Origin: Symsagittifera roscoffensis
Taxonomy: Eukaryota; Xenacoelomorpha; Acoela; Convolutidae
Reading direction: 5' to 3'
Length of the DNA stretch: 64,000 bases
Assembly (NCBI RefSeq): GCF_963678635.1
Contig: NC_087069.1
Coordinates: 13,492,660-13,556,659, forward strand
Positions within the stretch are counted from its first letter, which is position 1. The number at the start of each line of letters is the position of its first letter. Shown piece by piece: positions 35,301 to 46,400 of the stretch. The translations under genes were made by a program, and so were the position numbers. The notes below the pieces were generated by a model. That model did no database searches. It saw nothing but the letters and a program-made list of their open reading frames with translations, and was not told the DNA's origin.

Positions 35301-36353
35301 CTCCACCAGATCTCCAGGGCCATAGGTAGGCTGCTGGGGTAGGGTTTCTGTGACATATGCTGCTGGGTTTTGAGAGTCTGTGACTGCTGAGGGCCCCGGC
35401 GAAGTGGCACGTAATGGTTTGTAGTGAAAGGGGAATATTGATCCTTCTTTCGGCCCCGTCCACAAGTTATTGCAGTGGAAGTCCAATGAACACTCGTACT
35501 CCATGAGTGATTGCATACCAAGGATCACCTCCGCCTTTAACTCAGGAACCACTAATGCTTCGATATCATCGTTTATCGACCCGAGCTCCAGGTTAGTTGT
35601 AATCCAGCCGTCAACATTGACCGCGCATCCATCCGCTGTCTCCAGGGACCCCTTGTACGTCCGGAGGGCTGGTGCAGCTGTCAGTCTGATGTAAACATCA
35701 CTCCGGATAAGGTTGATGGTAGCTCCAGTGTCGACTAACGATCTCACTGGGGTTCCTCCGACACGAGCGTCTGCTATAAATCCGAAAGGTGCTTCGGATA
35801 CTTGACATCCGCCAACGAACTGCAATGATCTCTCCGTCTGGCACTGGGTACTAAACATCTGTTTAGAAACTGCCGCGGTAGGGGGTTGGGGTTGATGAAA
35901 GAGCGACTGCACTTGCTAAGATCCAGTCGTCCTGTCGTTGCGTTGCAGAATCCGAGGCGGCATCTGGGAATTCGGGGTTTGTTGGGTCGAGCCGCTGGGG
36001 TGGGACTCCTACCATTCGACTGTTGGTTTTTAAGTCGGCCGGGACGAAACCTCCTTGCAATCCGCTCACTGTCCCGGCCCTTGGTAGTTTAAATGGTCCG
36101 CGGTCTTCTGGGGACATTCCTCCGAGAAGTGTCCTGGCTGGCCACATGCATAGCAGTTGCCACGAGGTACCTGGCTCTTCACACCGTAGCGTCCGACTCC
36201 ACTGTTCTGGTAACTCCGGCGGTCCTGGCCTGGGTAGGGGTCATAGAGCTGCCGAGGTCGTTGGGTTTGATCAGGGCGGGGTAAGTTCTCCGGGTGGGGG
36301 GCAGGAATAATAAAATTGACAAACCTACCCATCATAGACGCCATATTCTGCAT
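32346..36353 (-). pseudogene. pol: Element C pol: zinc knuckle, protease, RT, RNase H, integrase
   Basis: Domains in order on the minus strand are as follows. Zinc knuckle CYACGQPGHFSEEC (about 36.16 kb). Aspartic protease with LVDTGATINLI (35.73 kb). RT fingers with YRKLND (34.86 kb), the catalytic-Asp segment LDLASAYWQ one frame over (34.77 kb), MPFGLSNAPGTFQRLMN (34.66 kb) and the FLDD box (34.59 kb). RNase H with HTDTSNTSLGALF and TDHSG (34.17-33.98 kb). Integrase zinc finger near 33.4-33.5 kb, and the integrase core in a 156-codon open frame (32820-33290) with Asp, HTDQG and VERHN, so D, D and E are all present. The C-terminal end has KIRFLHFNMLKPY (32.65 kb), typical of Ty3 pol. At least six frame changes separate these pieces. 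Confidence 0.9.
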
Positions 36354-36359
36354 CTGTGT

Positions 36360-37165
36360 CAGAAGATCACTTTAGAGACTCACCAATTGGTCGATTCGGG
36401 GGTCAGTGCCTGCCTGCTGTCGTCCCGAATTGGCCCCTACAAGTGGCAGCCGACTGTTTTGTCCACCAGCACTGCGGCTCGCCTCTGCCCCCTGCTCTGG
36501 TACATTCTCGGCCACTCTTTGGAAATGCAGCCTCTTTTTGGCCCGTGACGTCTTGTTGACTAGCTCCAGGTCTTGGGCCCGAGCAACGGCCTGAGCGAGG
36601 CTCCCCAAGTCTTCCCGTAAGAGCTGGTCTTGGAGCTCGACATCAAACAGCCCGTCGATGAGCTGCTCACGGCTCATGTCATCTCTAGCTTGGGCTCCGA
36701 TGTTCACATTGGCTACAACGCCAAGGGACTGGACTCGTCTGGAGAACTCCGTAAGACCCTCCTTTTTGCCTTGCATCAGACTTTTTAACTCCGCTCGGGC
36801 GCCTGCGTGCGTCTGAAACGGCATCATCTTGTGATCGAGCTCGGCGAGCATCCTTGCCAAAGTTGGTGGTTCGAATCCCTCCAATTTTTCGCGGAATTGG
36901 GCTGGCATGCTGGTGAATTCGTCAAGTGCCCAACCCGTCAGGCAAGTTGGCAGGACCATCCGGGCTTGCTCGTCGTCCCACCGGTTCGCATCGGCCACCC
37001 ACGCAAAGTGCTTCCTCCAGTCCGCCCAGTTCTGGTAGCTGCTGGACGGAAACCGGTCCGGACGTATCGCGCGAATCCGAACACTCCTTGCTGTCGGTCG
37101 AGGGCGTTTGCTGCCGCCACCGCAGCCTCTGCCATCAGTTGACGATCTAGGTCGTTCATCGCCAT
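36360..37165 (-). pseudogene. gag: Element C gag (capsid-like), frameshifted
   Basis: The minus-strand ATG at 37165 opens MAMNDLDRQLMAEAA. A frame change near 37.05 kb leads to a 208-codon frame (36372-36998) with WDDEQARMVLPTCLTGWAL, the W..E.A...LP..L.G.A pattern of Ty3-type capsids, then REKLEGF and a C-terminal Arg/Gln-rich part. It stops just before the zinc-knuckle frame, which is the gag-pol junction. It starts about 80 bases downstream of the primer-binding site. Confidence 0.75.
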
Positions 37166-37226
37166 TGCAATCGTATTGTCTAGTAGTTGATCAAACGTAT
37201 CGTTTCACGCAACTGTAGTCCAAAGA

Positions 37227-37246
37227 GCGCCCACCCAGGAGCGCCA
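37227..37246 (-). promoter_or_regulatory. Element C primer-binding site
   Basis: On the element strand it reads TGGCGCTCCTGGGTGGGCGC, beginning one base after the 5' LTR. TGG is the complement of the tRNA CCA end. The TGGCGC start resembles tRNA-Lys-type sites, but the rest does not let me assign a tRNA. Confidence 0.6.
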
Positions 37247-37247
37247 A

Positions 37248-39716
37248 TGTCGTCTTGGGGAATTTGACCGTTTAGACCCAATATATCCTTTCTTATTGTC
37301 CGCTAAGCCCCTTCCCTAAACACCAGAACCAGCAAGGGGTGAGCTGTGATCCGGTATTTGGCGACAATCCGTTCGGTTGAAAGGTTGAATTTGGTGGTCG
37401 ATCGATGTACTACACTGGGTTGCGCCCCCTTTGCTCGATTGCTCTCGACTCTCGACTGTTCTCTTCCTCGGAAAGAATTGCAAGGAACTGGATAGTAATT
37501 GAATTGAGAGATAAATAAATAAATAGCCGAGTATAAGGACCACTAGGTGTCCTGAATACAATCTATTAAGTATCAATGAATTTAATCTGCGATAAGTTCC
37601 GGAAAGCTGCCTCTTGCAGTTCTTTTTACAAACAATTCTAAACAACTCTTCAACTTTGCTTCACAAAGCTTCACTAAAAATCTCGCGTCGAGAACTCACT
37701 TTAAAAGTTTCAAGAGTCACTCTCAGGACTCGTCTGAATTCTATAAGTTTCACAATTGTTCTCTCTAACTAACGGAGAACCAACTATTCGTTTTGCTCGC
37801 AATACTTCTTCTGACTTTTACAGGCTCTCCGGTACCCTCCAATTCCTTAACTTTCTTTACACTTAGTTTTAGTTAAGTCACGCTATTCACTATCAGTCCT
37901 GACATCCGCCTTAATCACCCGTCCGCACATGCCTAAGACTATATCCCTCCCCTGTCAACTCTGGCACGTGCCAACTATGGTTTGTTTTATCAATCTTTTC
38001 ACGCTTATTAGATACCCGGTATGCAGTAGCTGTCGCAATTTGACCGAGCAAACAAATGTCATACGATACTAATCAACCAATTCCTGAACTCTCTCAACTT
38101 CAGCTTTCGAGTTCAACTCAACCTCCAAACCATGTTATGTTTACTCAGTCTTCACTCCCAAGGTCTTTATTTTAATTATCCCGTTAACGTTCCGGCCTCC
38201 CAAGGGTAGGGGGGGGGGGCTTTTTATGGGTAGCTAACTAATTTCAGGCATCTAAATTTTCTATCTGTACTCTATTCCAACCCCGACCTTCTAGCTATCA
38301 GGGGAACGTAGTCCGTCTATTAGGGGTCAAATTAAACCAAAAAGTCACATCCGAAAAGCCAAGTAAAGTCCCCGTCAGTTCATACTATTTAGGAAACTTA
38401 ACTCTCATGCCGCCGTCTTATTACTATCAATTTCTTCTGGGACTACTTTTCTTTAGTCTAGTTGAAATGCTATTAATAGATCACTCGCCAAGCTAAATTG
38501 AACCCAATGTTTAGCAAGTCCACTTTGAATTAAATCCACTACTCCAAGGTTGCAATGTAAAAGCTATATCTCCATCAGCATCTGCTCTAGTTCCCAATAT
38601 ATAAGTTTTCTCCCCAATTTTTAGCAAGATGACCCATTCTCATTTCCAGGGGTTGGGCTGTGAAATACGCCACTTTCCGGTGTTAATCTCGGGGTTTTGC
38701 ATGCAAGTTTGGGATCAAAACGCCCAAAGATCAACTTAAGATCATCCAGGGGTCAACCGGGGTCAAACTTCCATATTTGGGTTCAGAATCCCATGGGGGC
38801 CCTAACTAGCAAGTTTCATTCAAATCCCAATAATACTTCACAAGTTATACCATTATACTTCCGGGAAAGGGCTATTAACATCGGAAGGAGTCAATGGAGG
38901 GGTTTCAATCACTAGGGGTCTTTTTTCGGGGACCCTATCTTATTTCCATTGCCGCAATAAAACCGCTATGCCCTCGCTCATTATTTCGCGTAAATTGCCT
39001 ACTTACGGTCTAAGGGGGTGTTTTTTCAAGTGCTAATAGCTTCCGGTCTAACCGCCGTTTTCGGTTCAAATTATAATACAAGATGTATCGTGCCACTACC
39101 TATCATCCCTTCAAGTTTCAGCTCCAAGTTTCACGCCAATGAATTAGAGCACCAGGGTGGTTCGGTACATCTCGAGCGAACGGCATCCTCGAGATTTTAC
39201 TTAAAGTGGTTAAGAGCCCACTGTCGAGTCGTCAGCGGTGCTTGCAACGGTTGTAAAGTTCTTTTTCCGATAATGATCGACGACGGACTGATGAGGCACC
39301 TTAGTTCTAGCACCAGGGAAACGTTTTGCCGGAAGTTTAATCTCAGAATGGGCAATAACCTGTTACCAACGGAGGACAGCCCCACCATAAACTTAACAAC
39401 ACACGAACCGATCAGCCTTGAGTGTACCCGCCCAAATTCGAGATGTTTTCTGGATTGTATTCACTTTTGGCTGACAGGTAAACCTCATAAATCTACGCGG
39501 TTGCAAGCCGGGTTAACCAAACAGCAACGGTAACCGTCATCTTGTTACAACTCTTTTTATTTTCCCGTATCAATCCCGGCAATCCCTTCTAAACCGGGGC
39601 ATTGTTGAAACTGATTTACACGTACTTGTCCAGCTGCTTGGGGTTCATTTTTACGAATACCGCGCTGAACAAAACCCCCAGATGGTTATATATAGCAGCA
39701 AATCACCGCGGCCAGA
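37248..39716 (-). repeat. Element C 5' LTR (right copy)
   Basis: Partner of 26710-28986, starting tgtcgtcttggggaatttgac. It carries a poly-G run near 38210 not seen in the left copy and a divergent segment at about 38615-39130. If AAAAG at 39850 is the target duplication, the LTR continues to 39849 through 133 bases that have no match beside the left copy. Confidence 0.65.
39018..39533 (+). other. Opposite-strand open frame in the right LTR of element C
   Basis: The 171-codon open frame shares its last 120 or so codons with 28420-28800. Its first 45 codons lie in the segment unique to the right LTR. Seven or more of ten coding differences from the left copy change the amino acid, so there is no sign of selection on the protein. 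Confidence 0.25.
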
Positions 39717-39854
39717 ATGGCTCCGAAGCCATTTATTTGTATTATTGTAATCAAACCGAGGGACGTCAGCAGGGCGAAGGACATTCGGCTCTTATCACAG
39801 GAATGAGGCCAAGAGCTTCTTAGGTAAGCCTAGAATTTCATATTTTACAAAAAG

Positions 39855-40440
39855 GTTTTTTTTTTGATAAGTTTAAAGGAGCTTAACTCGTTTTCTAATT
39901 AAGTTAGATCATTTTGAGTAATTTTTTTACAAAGAAAAAAAACTAGTCTCATACGACTTGCTTATCATACGACAAAAAATGCTTATCATACGATTTGCAT
40001 TTTATGAAAATGGTATGATAAGCAATTTTTTTCATAATTTCAATTTCAAAAAAAAATTTAGGCAAGTTCAGTTGAGCTTAAGTTGGCTTTCGATTAAATG
40101 AAATCATATTGATCATCAATCTTGTGTTTTTTTGAAAAAAAAACTCTTATCAAACGACTTCCAATTATGAAAACTGTATGACAAGCGTTTTTCCAAAGAA
40201 AAAAAAACTTCTTTAGAAAAAGTAAATTTATTTGAGTTTAGTTTGAATTTTTGTAGATTGGAAGCATTTGACTGTCAAAATTATAATATTTTTTTTTTTG
40301 AAAAAAGCTTTTTTTGTTGTTTTCATAAACGAAAACTCAATGATAACCTGTTTTACATAGAAAACAACATCTCAGTAATTACCAGCTTTTCATACAATTC
40401 TTTGTATGAAAAGCTTTTCATACAATTCCGGGTTGCTGAA
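39855..40440. repeat. TIR-1-related sequence right of element C
   Basis: Repeated words such as cttatcatacga, tgcttatcatacgattt and cttttcatacaattc match the subterminal words of TIR-1. They may be the second half of copy C split by element C. The expected GGTCAACCCGGG end is not found; instead ccgggttg occurs at 40429 in the opposite sense, so the reconstruction is uncertain. Confidence 0.4.
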
Positions 40441-41066
40441 AATTTGACTTATACTTCCTGTAGTTGTCAGAGTTTTTGATTAATGTTATTTATTTCTTTT
40501 GCTAGGCAAAATAAGTACCTTTTCAAATACAATTCTTAGTTCTAATTGAGGTCCTGTTTTTTAAAAGAAAGTGTTAGGAGCTAGTTTTTTTTGAAAACCT
40601 CGCTGTTTTATTTCCGTTGTTGTGTATGTTGCATCGTCTTGAGAGCGCAATAAATCTTGATGCAAGCAAATTTGTCTTTACCTAGCAAGTCTGCGCATGG
40701 CGCCAGGAACAAGAAATTTACGAGACTAGGAGATTCAAATACGATTCCGACTTTTTGAGCAAGTTCAATTAGAATTATTAATTAATTAGTGGTAGAAGAT
40801 ATTCATCGTACCATAAACCTTTAAAGTTATACAATCTCATTGAAATATTTAACAGGAAATACTTTGATTAGACATGCTTATAATTCCATTTTAGTCTTAT
40901 TGAATTAATTTATAATTATTTAGAGGAACCAAAAGCGCATCTGCTCTAGATCAACGAGCTCCCAATAAAAAAATTCTCAGTGAAATCCATTAAACTTGAT
41001 TCCAAACACAATTGAACGTACTGTTAAGGATATTTAAAAATATATATATTATTGTCGAATATAGTA
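40441..41066. other. 5' flank of the host gene
   Basis: No ORF of note. A TATATATATT run at 41041 lies too close to the ATG to be a standard TATA box, so a 5' non-coding exon or an upstream promoter is likely. Confidence 0.35.
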
Positions 41067-42118
41067 ATGTCCAATTTCGCTGGTCTGAAACCCTTTTTCT
41101 TAATTCTATCCTTTTTAGTTCGGGCTAAACAGCTAGTAGTTAATAGGTTTGGGCTGTTTCAAAAGCTTCCGGGAATTCAATTGTCAACGAAGTTCATACT
41201 TAGAACAACTTCAGGAGTTGATCTAACAAAATGCGTCAAAAGCTGTTATTTCACTAAAAAATGCGTAAGTATTGCTTATGGGAACCTTTTATGCGTTTTG
41301 TACGCCACCGACCCGAGAGCACAATTAGACGAAAGCTCGCTGATAAGAATAACGAATGATTCGCCTCTGATTATGTATGCGATATCGACCGACTTTGAAG
41401 TACCCTGTTATGGTGGCAACATAGCCGCGTATACCGACTCCGACTTGGAAAAATGTGGGTTCGATGAGAAAGTGATTGATTCAAACTGCACCGATTGGTC
41501 AAGTTGGAACTCGACTTTTGAATGGCCGTGCAGCGACAAGGCAAAAATTTTACGGTTTAAAACCCACGCGAGAAACTGCACAAGGCCTTTATTTGGCGGG
41601 CAAAAAGGAACGTGCCACGAGAAGTGGGAAAAAACTCCACGTCTACTATCCGACTCCGCTCTGAGCTTCGGAACAGCACGAGCAATTTGTTATGGTCCAG
41701 GCGAAACTGTATTCTCAGGTTTCTTCTGCTAAATTTCAATAACACCCTAAAATTCGTGCCTAACAGGTGGTTACAGGTTTTCTTTCTCTAAATCAGGGAG
41801 ATTTTTTCATAAAGATTATTTTCAAAATTTTGGGTGTCCCAACATTGTAAAACGACCTAACTACGAAATTATTTTTGGCAGATTTTTTTCACCCAGCTTT
41901 GCTCAGGTGTTCACTGGTTCTACGAGGGTCGTTTTGGAGCGGAGTTCGACGGGATGTATGTTTGGACTGGTTTTCAACGTGTTGGACAGTCAGATGAGTA
42001 TCGGGATGAAACAGATGAACAGTTTGTGCAAACAGGTTGTGCGGCAGTTTGGGCTGGTACCGAACCATCCGGAGCATCGGACGAAACACAAATTCTGTTC
42101 AGGTCCGTAAAAAAGTAG
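41067..42118 (+). CDS. Secreted PAN/apple plus thrombospondin type 1 domain protein, two exons
   Basis: The first ATG (41067) begins a hydrophobic signal peptide of about 22 residues. Residues 50-110 carry four cysteines (56, 60, 66, 76) in the order expected for a PAN/apple domain (TKCVKSC, then CVSIAYGNLLCVLY). Residues 141-190 fit a thrombospondin type 1 repeat: CTDWSSW, then a Cys, RNCTRP, GG, C. Exon 1 ends at 41718 in CAG|GT (phase 1). Exon 2 starts at 41907 after CTCAG with matching phase and continues with GMYVWTGF and QTGCAAVWAG, weakly like the second half of a C-type lectin domain. A stop lies at 42116-42118, or a donor CAG|GTCCGT at 42102 leads to further exons. Such modules occur in extracellular adhesion or immune proteins. 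Element A sits 77 bases downstream. This is the only convincing host gene in the window; the exact product is unknown. Confidence 0.6.
41719..41906 (+). other. Predicted 188-nt intron of the PAN/TSP1 gene
   Basis: Donor CAG|GTTTCT, acceptor GCTTTGCTCAG|GTGTTC. Both are phase 1, and joining keeps the frame open into a sensible sequence, while unspliced exon 1 stops five codons on. Confidence 0.55.
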
Positions 42119-42194
42119 TCTAATTGCACTTTTTTCTGTGTAAATGTAATTGTGACTTTTAGGTAATAATATGTAATAATTTATATTGTATTAG

Positions 42195-42492
42195 TGTGGT
42201 AATGCAGCATCTGTAGTACACAACCTTGAGGACAGTTTGCTAGCTACTGCATCTGCAGTAACCATATGTGCTAACTATATCCATTACGCTATTATTATAT
42301 AAGTGTGGTCAAGGCCATTTGATGTTGTTAAAACGTTAAGGTTGAATTGGTCAGAGTTTCATATCTCATGCTGAAAAACAGTAACCAATCTCAGCTTCTA
42401 ACTTCATTAAAAGACAAGATCAAGAGCAGTAAATTTACAGCATCTCTCTTACTTTTATTCCTCAACACGCTACGCAGCTTAGGGATATCACA
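42195..42492 (+). repeat. Element A 5' LTR (298 bp)
   Basis: It begins TGTGGTAATGCAGC and ends GGATATCACA. A TATATAAG promoter-like box lies at 42296-42303. Near the start is a partly palindromic block, tactgcatctgcagta. It matches the 3' LTR with four substitutions. Confidence 0.93.
42296..42303 (+). promoter_or_regulatory. TATA box in the 5' LTR
   Basis: TATATAAG, about 100 bases into the LTR, is present at the same place in the 3' LTR (49074-49081). It is the likely start signal for the element's transcript. Confidence 0.55.
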
Positions 42493-43478
42493 TGGCGCAG
42501 CCAGCAGGATTTTTTGCTCAGGACAATAGAACGGACATGGGAATTCCCGTTTACTGGAGCACAGCGAACTCTGATCCACCTTGGAATTTTAAAGTATGGT
42601 TAGATCAGTTCCTGATGGCGGTAACTGTAAAAGAAAATGTCAACCCAGAAGTTATGCTGGAAGATCCTAAACCAGTGTTAGAGGAGCCGGAACCCCGTCC
42701 AGAAACACCCAGAGAGGGCGAATCTGATGTTGCAACAGCAGCTAGAGAAGCACGGGATAGACTATTAAGAGATCGAGTCGCAGCCGAGAATGAAGAGAGG
42801 AGAGAAAGAGGACCTAAAGTGGGTCACAATATTTACTACAACGAAGTTCAAAAGCGATTAGTATCCAGACTATTTCTTGCGTTTGGGACGGAAGGAAAGA
42901 AACGTTTTGTTCAAAAACATCCACATGTGGAGATCTCTAAATTGCAATTTAAAGAGATGGTTAGATTAGCAAAAGTAACCTTTGAAAAATGCCAGAGCCT
43001 TACTTACGAGCGGTACAAGTTATTCAATAGATCACAGGAAATGGGAGAATCTTTAGAATCATTTCATGCAGCACTAACTGCTCAAACAGCGAAGTCGGCA
43101 TTGGACACTTTGGAAGATGAGTTAGTCAGAGATCTCTTTATTTCGAAAATGCGGAGTCCAGCATTACAGGACACGCTCACGTTCGAAACGTTACCTCCCG
43201 AAGAAGTAATAAAACGTGCCACAAAATTTGAGCAGAGTAAACAATCGACACAAGCGTTTCAGAAATCCACTCTGGGTACTGCGCAAGCAACAACCAAATC
43301 AGGGCCCCCAATTAAAATCAAACAAGAACCAATTCCGGTGGTAGGAAACAGGAATCAGAATACTAGAAAGGCCTATCGTGAAAGGAATAGACGAAAACAG
43401 CAGGAGGGAAGGGCGATATCGAACAATCAAAACGCAGATGAAAGAAACCATGCAACAGGTGTGGCAGACCATTTGTAG
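42492..43478 (+). CDS. gag: Element A Gag (328 aa, capsid-like)
   Basis: The ATG lies exactly on the LTR/PBS junction, so the first residues MAQPAG are encoded by the primer-binding site. Residues about 60-115 form an Arg/Glu-rich stretch likely to be helical. Residues 150-245 contain the capsid-like part with KLFNRSQE, ESFHAALTAQ and LFISKMRSP, shared with element B. The C-terminus is basic. The frame stops at 43476-43478. The zinc-knuckle region (CNRCGRP, then CKNCNKPNHFARMC) lies one frame back (-1) and overlaps the end of gag, as in elements that make Gag-Pol by frameshifting, unless a recent indel moved it. Gag forms the cytoplasmic particle that houses reverse transcription. Confidence 0.85.
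   Translation: MAQPAGFFAQDNRTDMGIPVYWSTANSDPPWNFKVWLDQFLMAVTVKENVNPEVMLEDPKPVLEEPEPRPETPREGESDVATAAREARDRLLRDRVAAENEERRERGPKVGHNIYYNEVQKRLVSRLFLAFGTEGKKRFVQKHPHVEISKLQFKEMVRLAKVTFEKCQSLTYERYKLFNRSQEMGESLESFHAALTAQTAKSALDTLEDELVRDLFISKMRSPALQDTLTFETLPPEEVIKRATKFEQSKQSTQAFQKSTLGTAQATTKSGPPIKIKQEPIPVVGNRNQNTRKAYRERNRRKQQEGRAISNNQNADERNHATGVADHL
42493..42511 (+). promoter_or_regulatory. Element A primer-binding site, overlapping the gag start
   Basis: TGGCGCAGCCAGCAGGATT follows the LTR directly. The deduced tRNA end has G before CCA and a stem pattern compatible with tRNA-Ser. It is identical to the site in element B. The gag ATG uses the last LTR base plus the first two bases of this site. Confidence 0.8.
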
Positions 43479-46400
43479 ACGGTCACTTGAAAAATTGTGC
43501 AGCAATAGGAAAGCAATGTAAGAACTGCAATAAACCAAACCACTTTGCTCGAATGTGCCGGTCACAACAGGTCAGTGAAATAACTGAGAATACAGAGAGT
43601 TTTGAGGAAGAATGTAACTTGATTCAAACATTCAATTCGTGCGAAGAATTTGAGGTTATGGCAATTGAACAGAAAGACAGGCAGATAGAGATGATCAATC
43701 GATACACCGACGAGAAAATGAAAGAGAACAGTGGCAGTAATGGAGTAAACAAACTAGAAACAAAAAAGATTGACATACGGAAAGATTCATCATCGGGAAG
43801 GATGAAGTCACTGAAGGCTCTAATCCGAATTGATAATCAAATAATAAATATGACCGTGGACACCGGTAGCCCAATTTCATTTATAAATTGGACAGTGGCG
43901 AAACAGATTCTAGATTCATCAGGAAAAATACAATTTACTCCAGTTGAAAAATTGTACTTACCAGCACAATTCGTGGATTATAATAAAAAACCAATAGCAA
44001 TATTGGGTGCGGTGAAGGCCAACATACGGTCCGCTGGCTGGGAAGTTCCAGAGGCCACTTTTCTAATAACTGAACGAAGGCGTATTTTGGGGTAAGACCT
44101 ACAAAGTAAAGTGGGTATAACCACTACACAAAGACCCGCCCCAAAAATGAAATCTCGGTTCGACATAATGCTGTGCGAACAGTCGGAGCCGTGGAAAGAA
44201 AAATTCTACGAGGATTTTAAATCACTGTTTGATAGAAAAGGACGATCAGTACATCATGTCGTGAACACCTCTTTGCCCGATTCAAGAAAAAGGGAGGAGG
44301 ATACCTATCCATATGCAAGATAAAGTCGAGAAGGAAATTGAAAAATAATTATTAGAAGGACATATTCAGAAGTTAGATAAGTGTACCAGTGATTGTTTTA
44401 TAGCCCCTATTGTCATCACAGTGAAGAAAGACGAGTCAATTAAATTGGCTCTGGATGCAAAGCCCATCAACAGACAATTATATAAAAACAAATATCAGAT
44501 GCCGAATGTGGAAGAACTATTAGATGGTGTTAGTCAGATAGTAACTGCACAAACAGCAGGTACCTTGTTTTTTACTGTGTTAGATTTGAAATATGCATAT
44601 AGTCAGCTAAAGTTGACTCCACAAACTGCAAGACAGTGTAATTTCAACATCGTAGGGGGGAAAACTACGGGCACGTATAGATTTCTGTCGGGATTCTATG
44701 GGTTGGCTGATATGCCAGCCGAATTTCAAAAAGCAATGGATCGGCCGTTAAATCATTCTAAGAATACGTTTTGTTTCTTGGACGACATACTGATTGTCTC
44801 AAAAGGATCGGAGATAGAGCATGAAAAGCTAATTACTGACGTTCTAAGGAAAACTTATCGCTGAAGCTGTCAAAATGTGAGTTCTTCAAAACAAAAGTTA
44901 ATTGGCTGGGACACAAACTTTCAGAAAGTGGAGTTACCCCGAAAATTACTAAAACGGAGGCTATTCTTAAGTTAGAGCATCCGAAGTTACTCAAACAACT
45001 TAGATCTTTTCTAGGTAGTATTAATCACCTTGCGAAGTTTATACCGAATGCAGCCAATTTGACAGACAAACTTAGACCACTATTGCGTGAGGAAAACAAA
45101 AAGAAAAAACTGAAAAACATTAAAATCCCAGCAAAAAAATTTGAATGGGGACCCGAACATAGTGAGGTGTTCGAGGAAATCAAAAAAGCGGTAGCAAACA
45201 TTGCTAAACTGAATTATTATGACCCGAATAGAGATACTCGGGTCAAGTGTAATGCAAGCCATAGTGGACTAGGGGCATCCCTAGAGCAACAGACGGAAAA
45301 GAACGAATAGGTTCTAATTTCTTTCGCATCGCGTTACTTAAACAATCAAGAAAAAAAGTATTCTACTAATGAGCTTGAACTGCTAGCAGTGGTGTGGGCA
45401 GTGGATCGTTTCAAACATTACTTATTAGAAAAAGAGTTTGTAATAGTTACTGATCATAAGGCATTAACATCTGCTTTAGAAGAAAACAGGTCTAACAAAA
45501 CATATCAATCCAGATTATTAAGGTGGGTGGACAGATTACTGCCTTATCAATTCAAAATTGTCCATATTCCGGGAAAGGATATGGGGATAGAAGACTATCT
45601 ATCTAGAGAACCAACCGGAAAACCTTGGCCGGAAACAAAATTGGCTGAAAAATTTGTGGTCACTTCGATTGAGTGCTTTCATAGAGCACTCGACTGTTTA
45701 TACAGTCGACTGAATGATTCTGATGTAACAATTCAGAGTGAAAAGGTTCTAGAATATTCTCACAAACAGAAAAGAGAAGATAACTTGCTAAAATCCAGGC
45801 GTGGTCGCCATAGCAACAAAACGGTCAAAAACCGAACAAAGCTCGACCGGAACGAGAACTGTGGCAATTCAGATTTTTTGACTAACAATAACGTGTTGAA
45901 TCAGAAGAACACTCTTGTCAATTTCAATAGAGTAGTTCAGTCGGTTAATTTAGTCACAAACAGAAAAGTAAACTCAGAAAAAATGGAGGAAGGAAAGATT
46001 ACGAAAAAGACACTGAGAATCGGAGACTGTAGGACACAGGAGGAGACCAATCAAGAACGGAAGACAGCTTTGACGAGGACAGCTGTGTTGCACGAGCAGT
46101 AATATGGGATCAAGACGCTGAAGAAACGAAAAACTTGCTATCTATTTGGGACCTAGTCAGCAAAGATCAACAGATGCCGGGAAACATCAAAGAACTAGAG
46201 ACAATGACGCAGATGATCACGAGCAGCCCAAGAGGCTCACCAACGAAATCAATCATAGAAGTGGATCTAACAGCGGAGGATGACGATCTAGGTCCGGAAG
46301 TGAGCGAAGTACAACCTTCGAAGAGAATCAACGAACGGCAAACGCAATTGGAAAGCTCAGTGGCAGACAAGGGAGACATCGAAACCTTAGTTTATCGAAA

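Larger units (their letters stand above)
26710..39849 (-). mobile_element. Ty3-type retroelement C with gag, pol and F-like env
   Basis: A long minus-strand element of higher GC content than its surroundings. Direct repeats of 2.3-2.6 kb (26710-28986 and 37248-39716) behave as LTRs. Next to the right one is a primer-binding site. Between them run gag, protease, reverse transcriptase, RNase H, integrase and an envelope with a furin-like site. AAAAG at 26705-26709 and 39850-39854 is a candidate target duplication, which puts the right boundary at 39849; the LTR homology itself stops at 39716. Several frameshifts interrupt every gene, but the active-site motifs of protease, RT, RNase H and integrase are all still readable. 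The stretch between env and the left LTR holds plus-strand open frames that are not explained by the element model. Confidence 0.8.

Noticed and set aside
32118-36310. Many plus-strand ORFs of 60-157 codons
   Set aside because: They lie opposite to element C pol, whose minus-strand protease, RT, RNase H and integrase motifs are clear.
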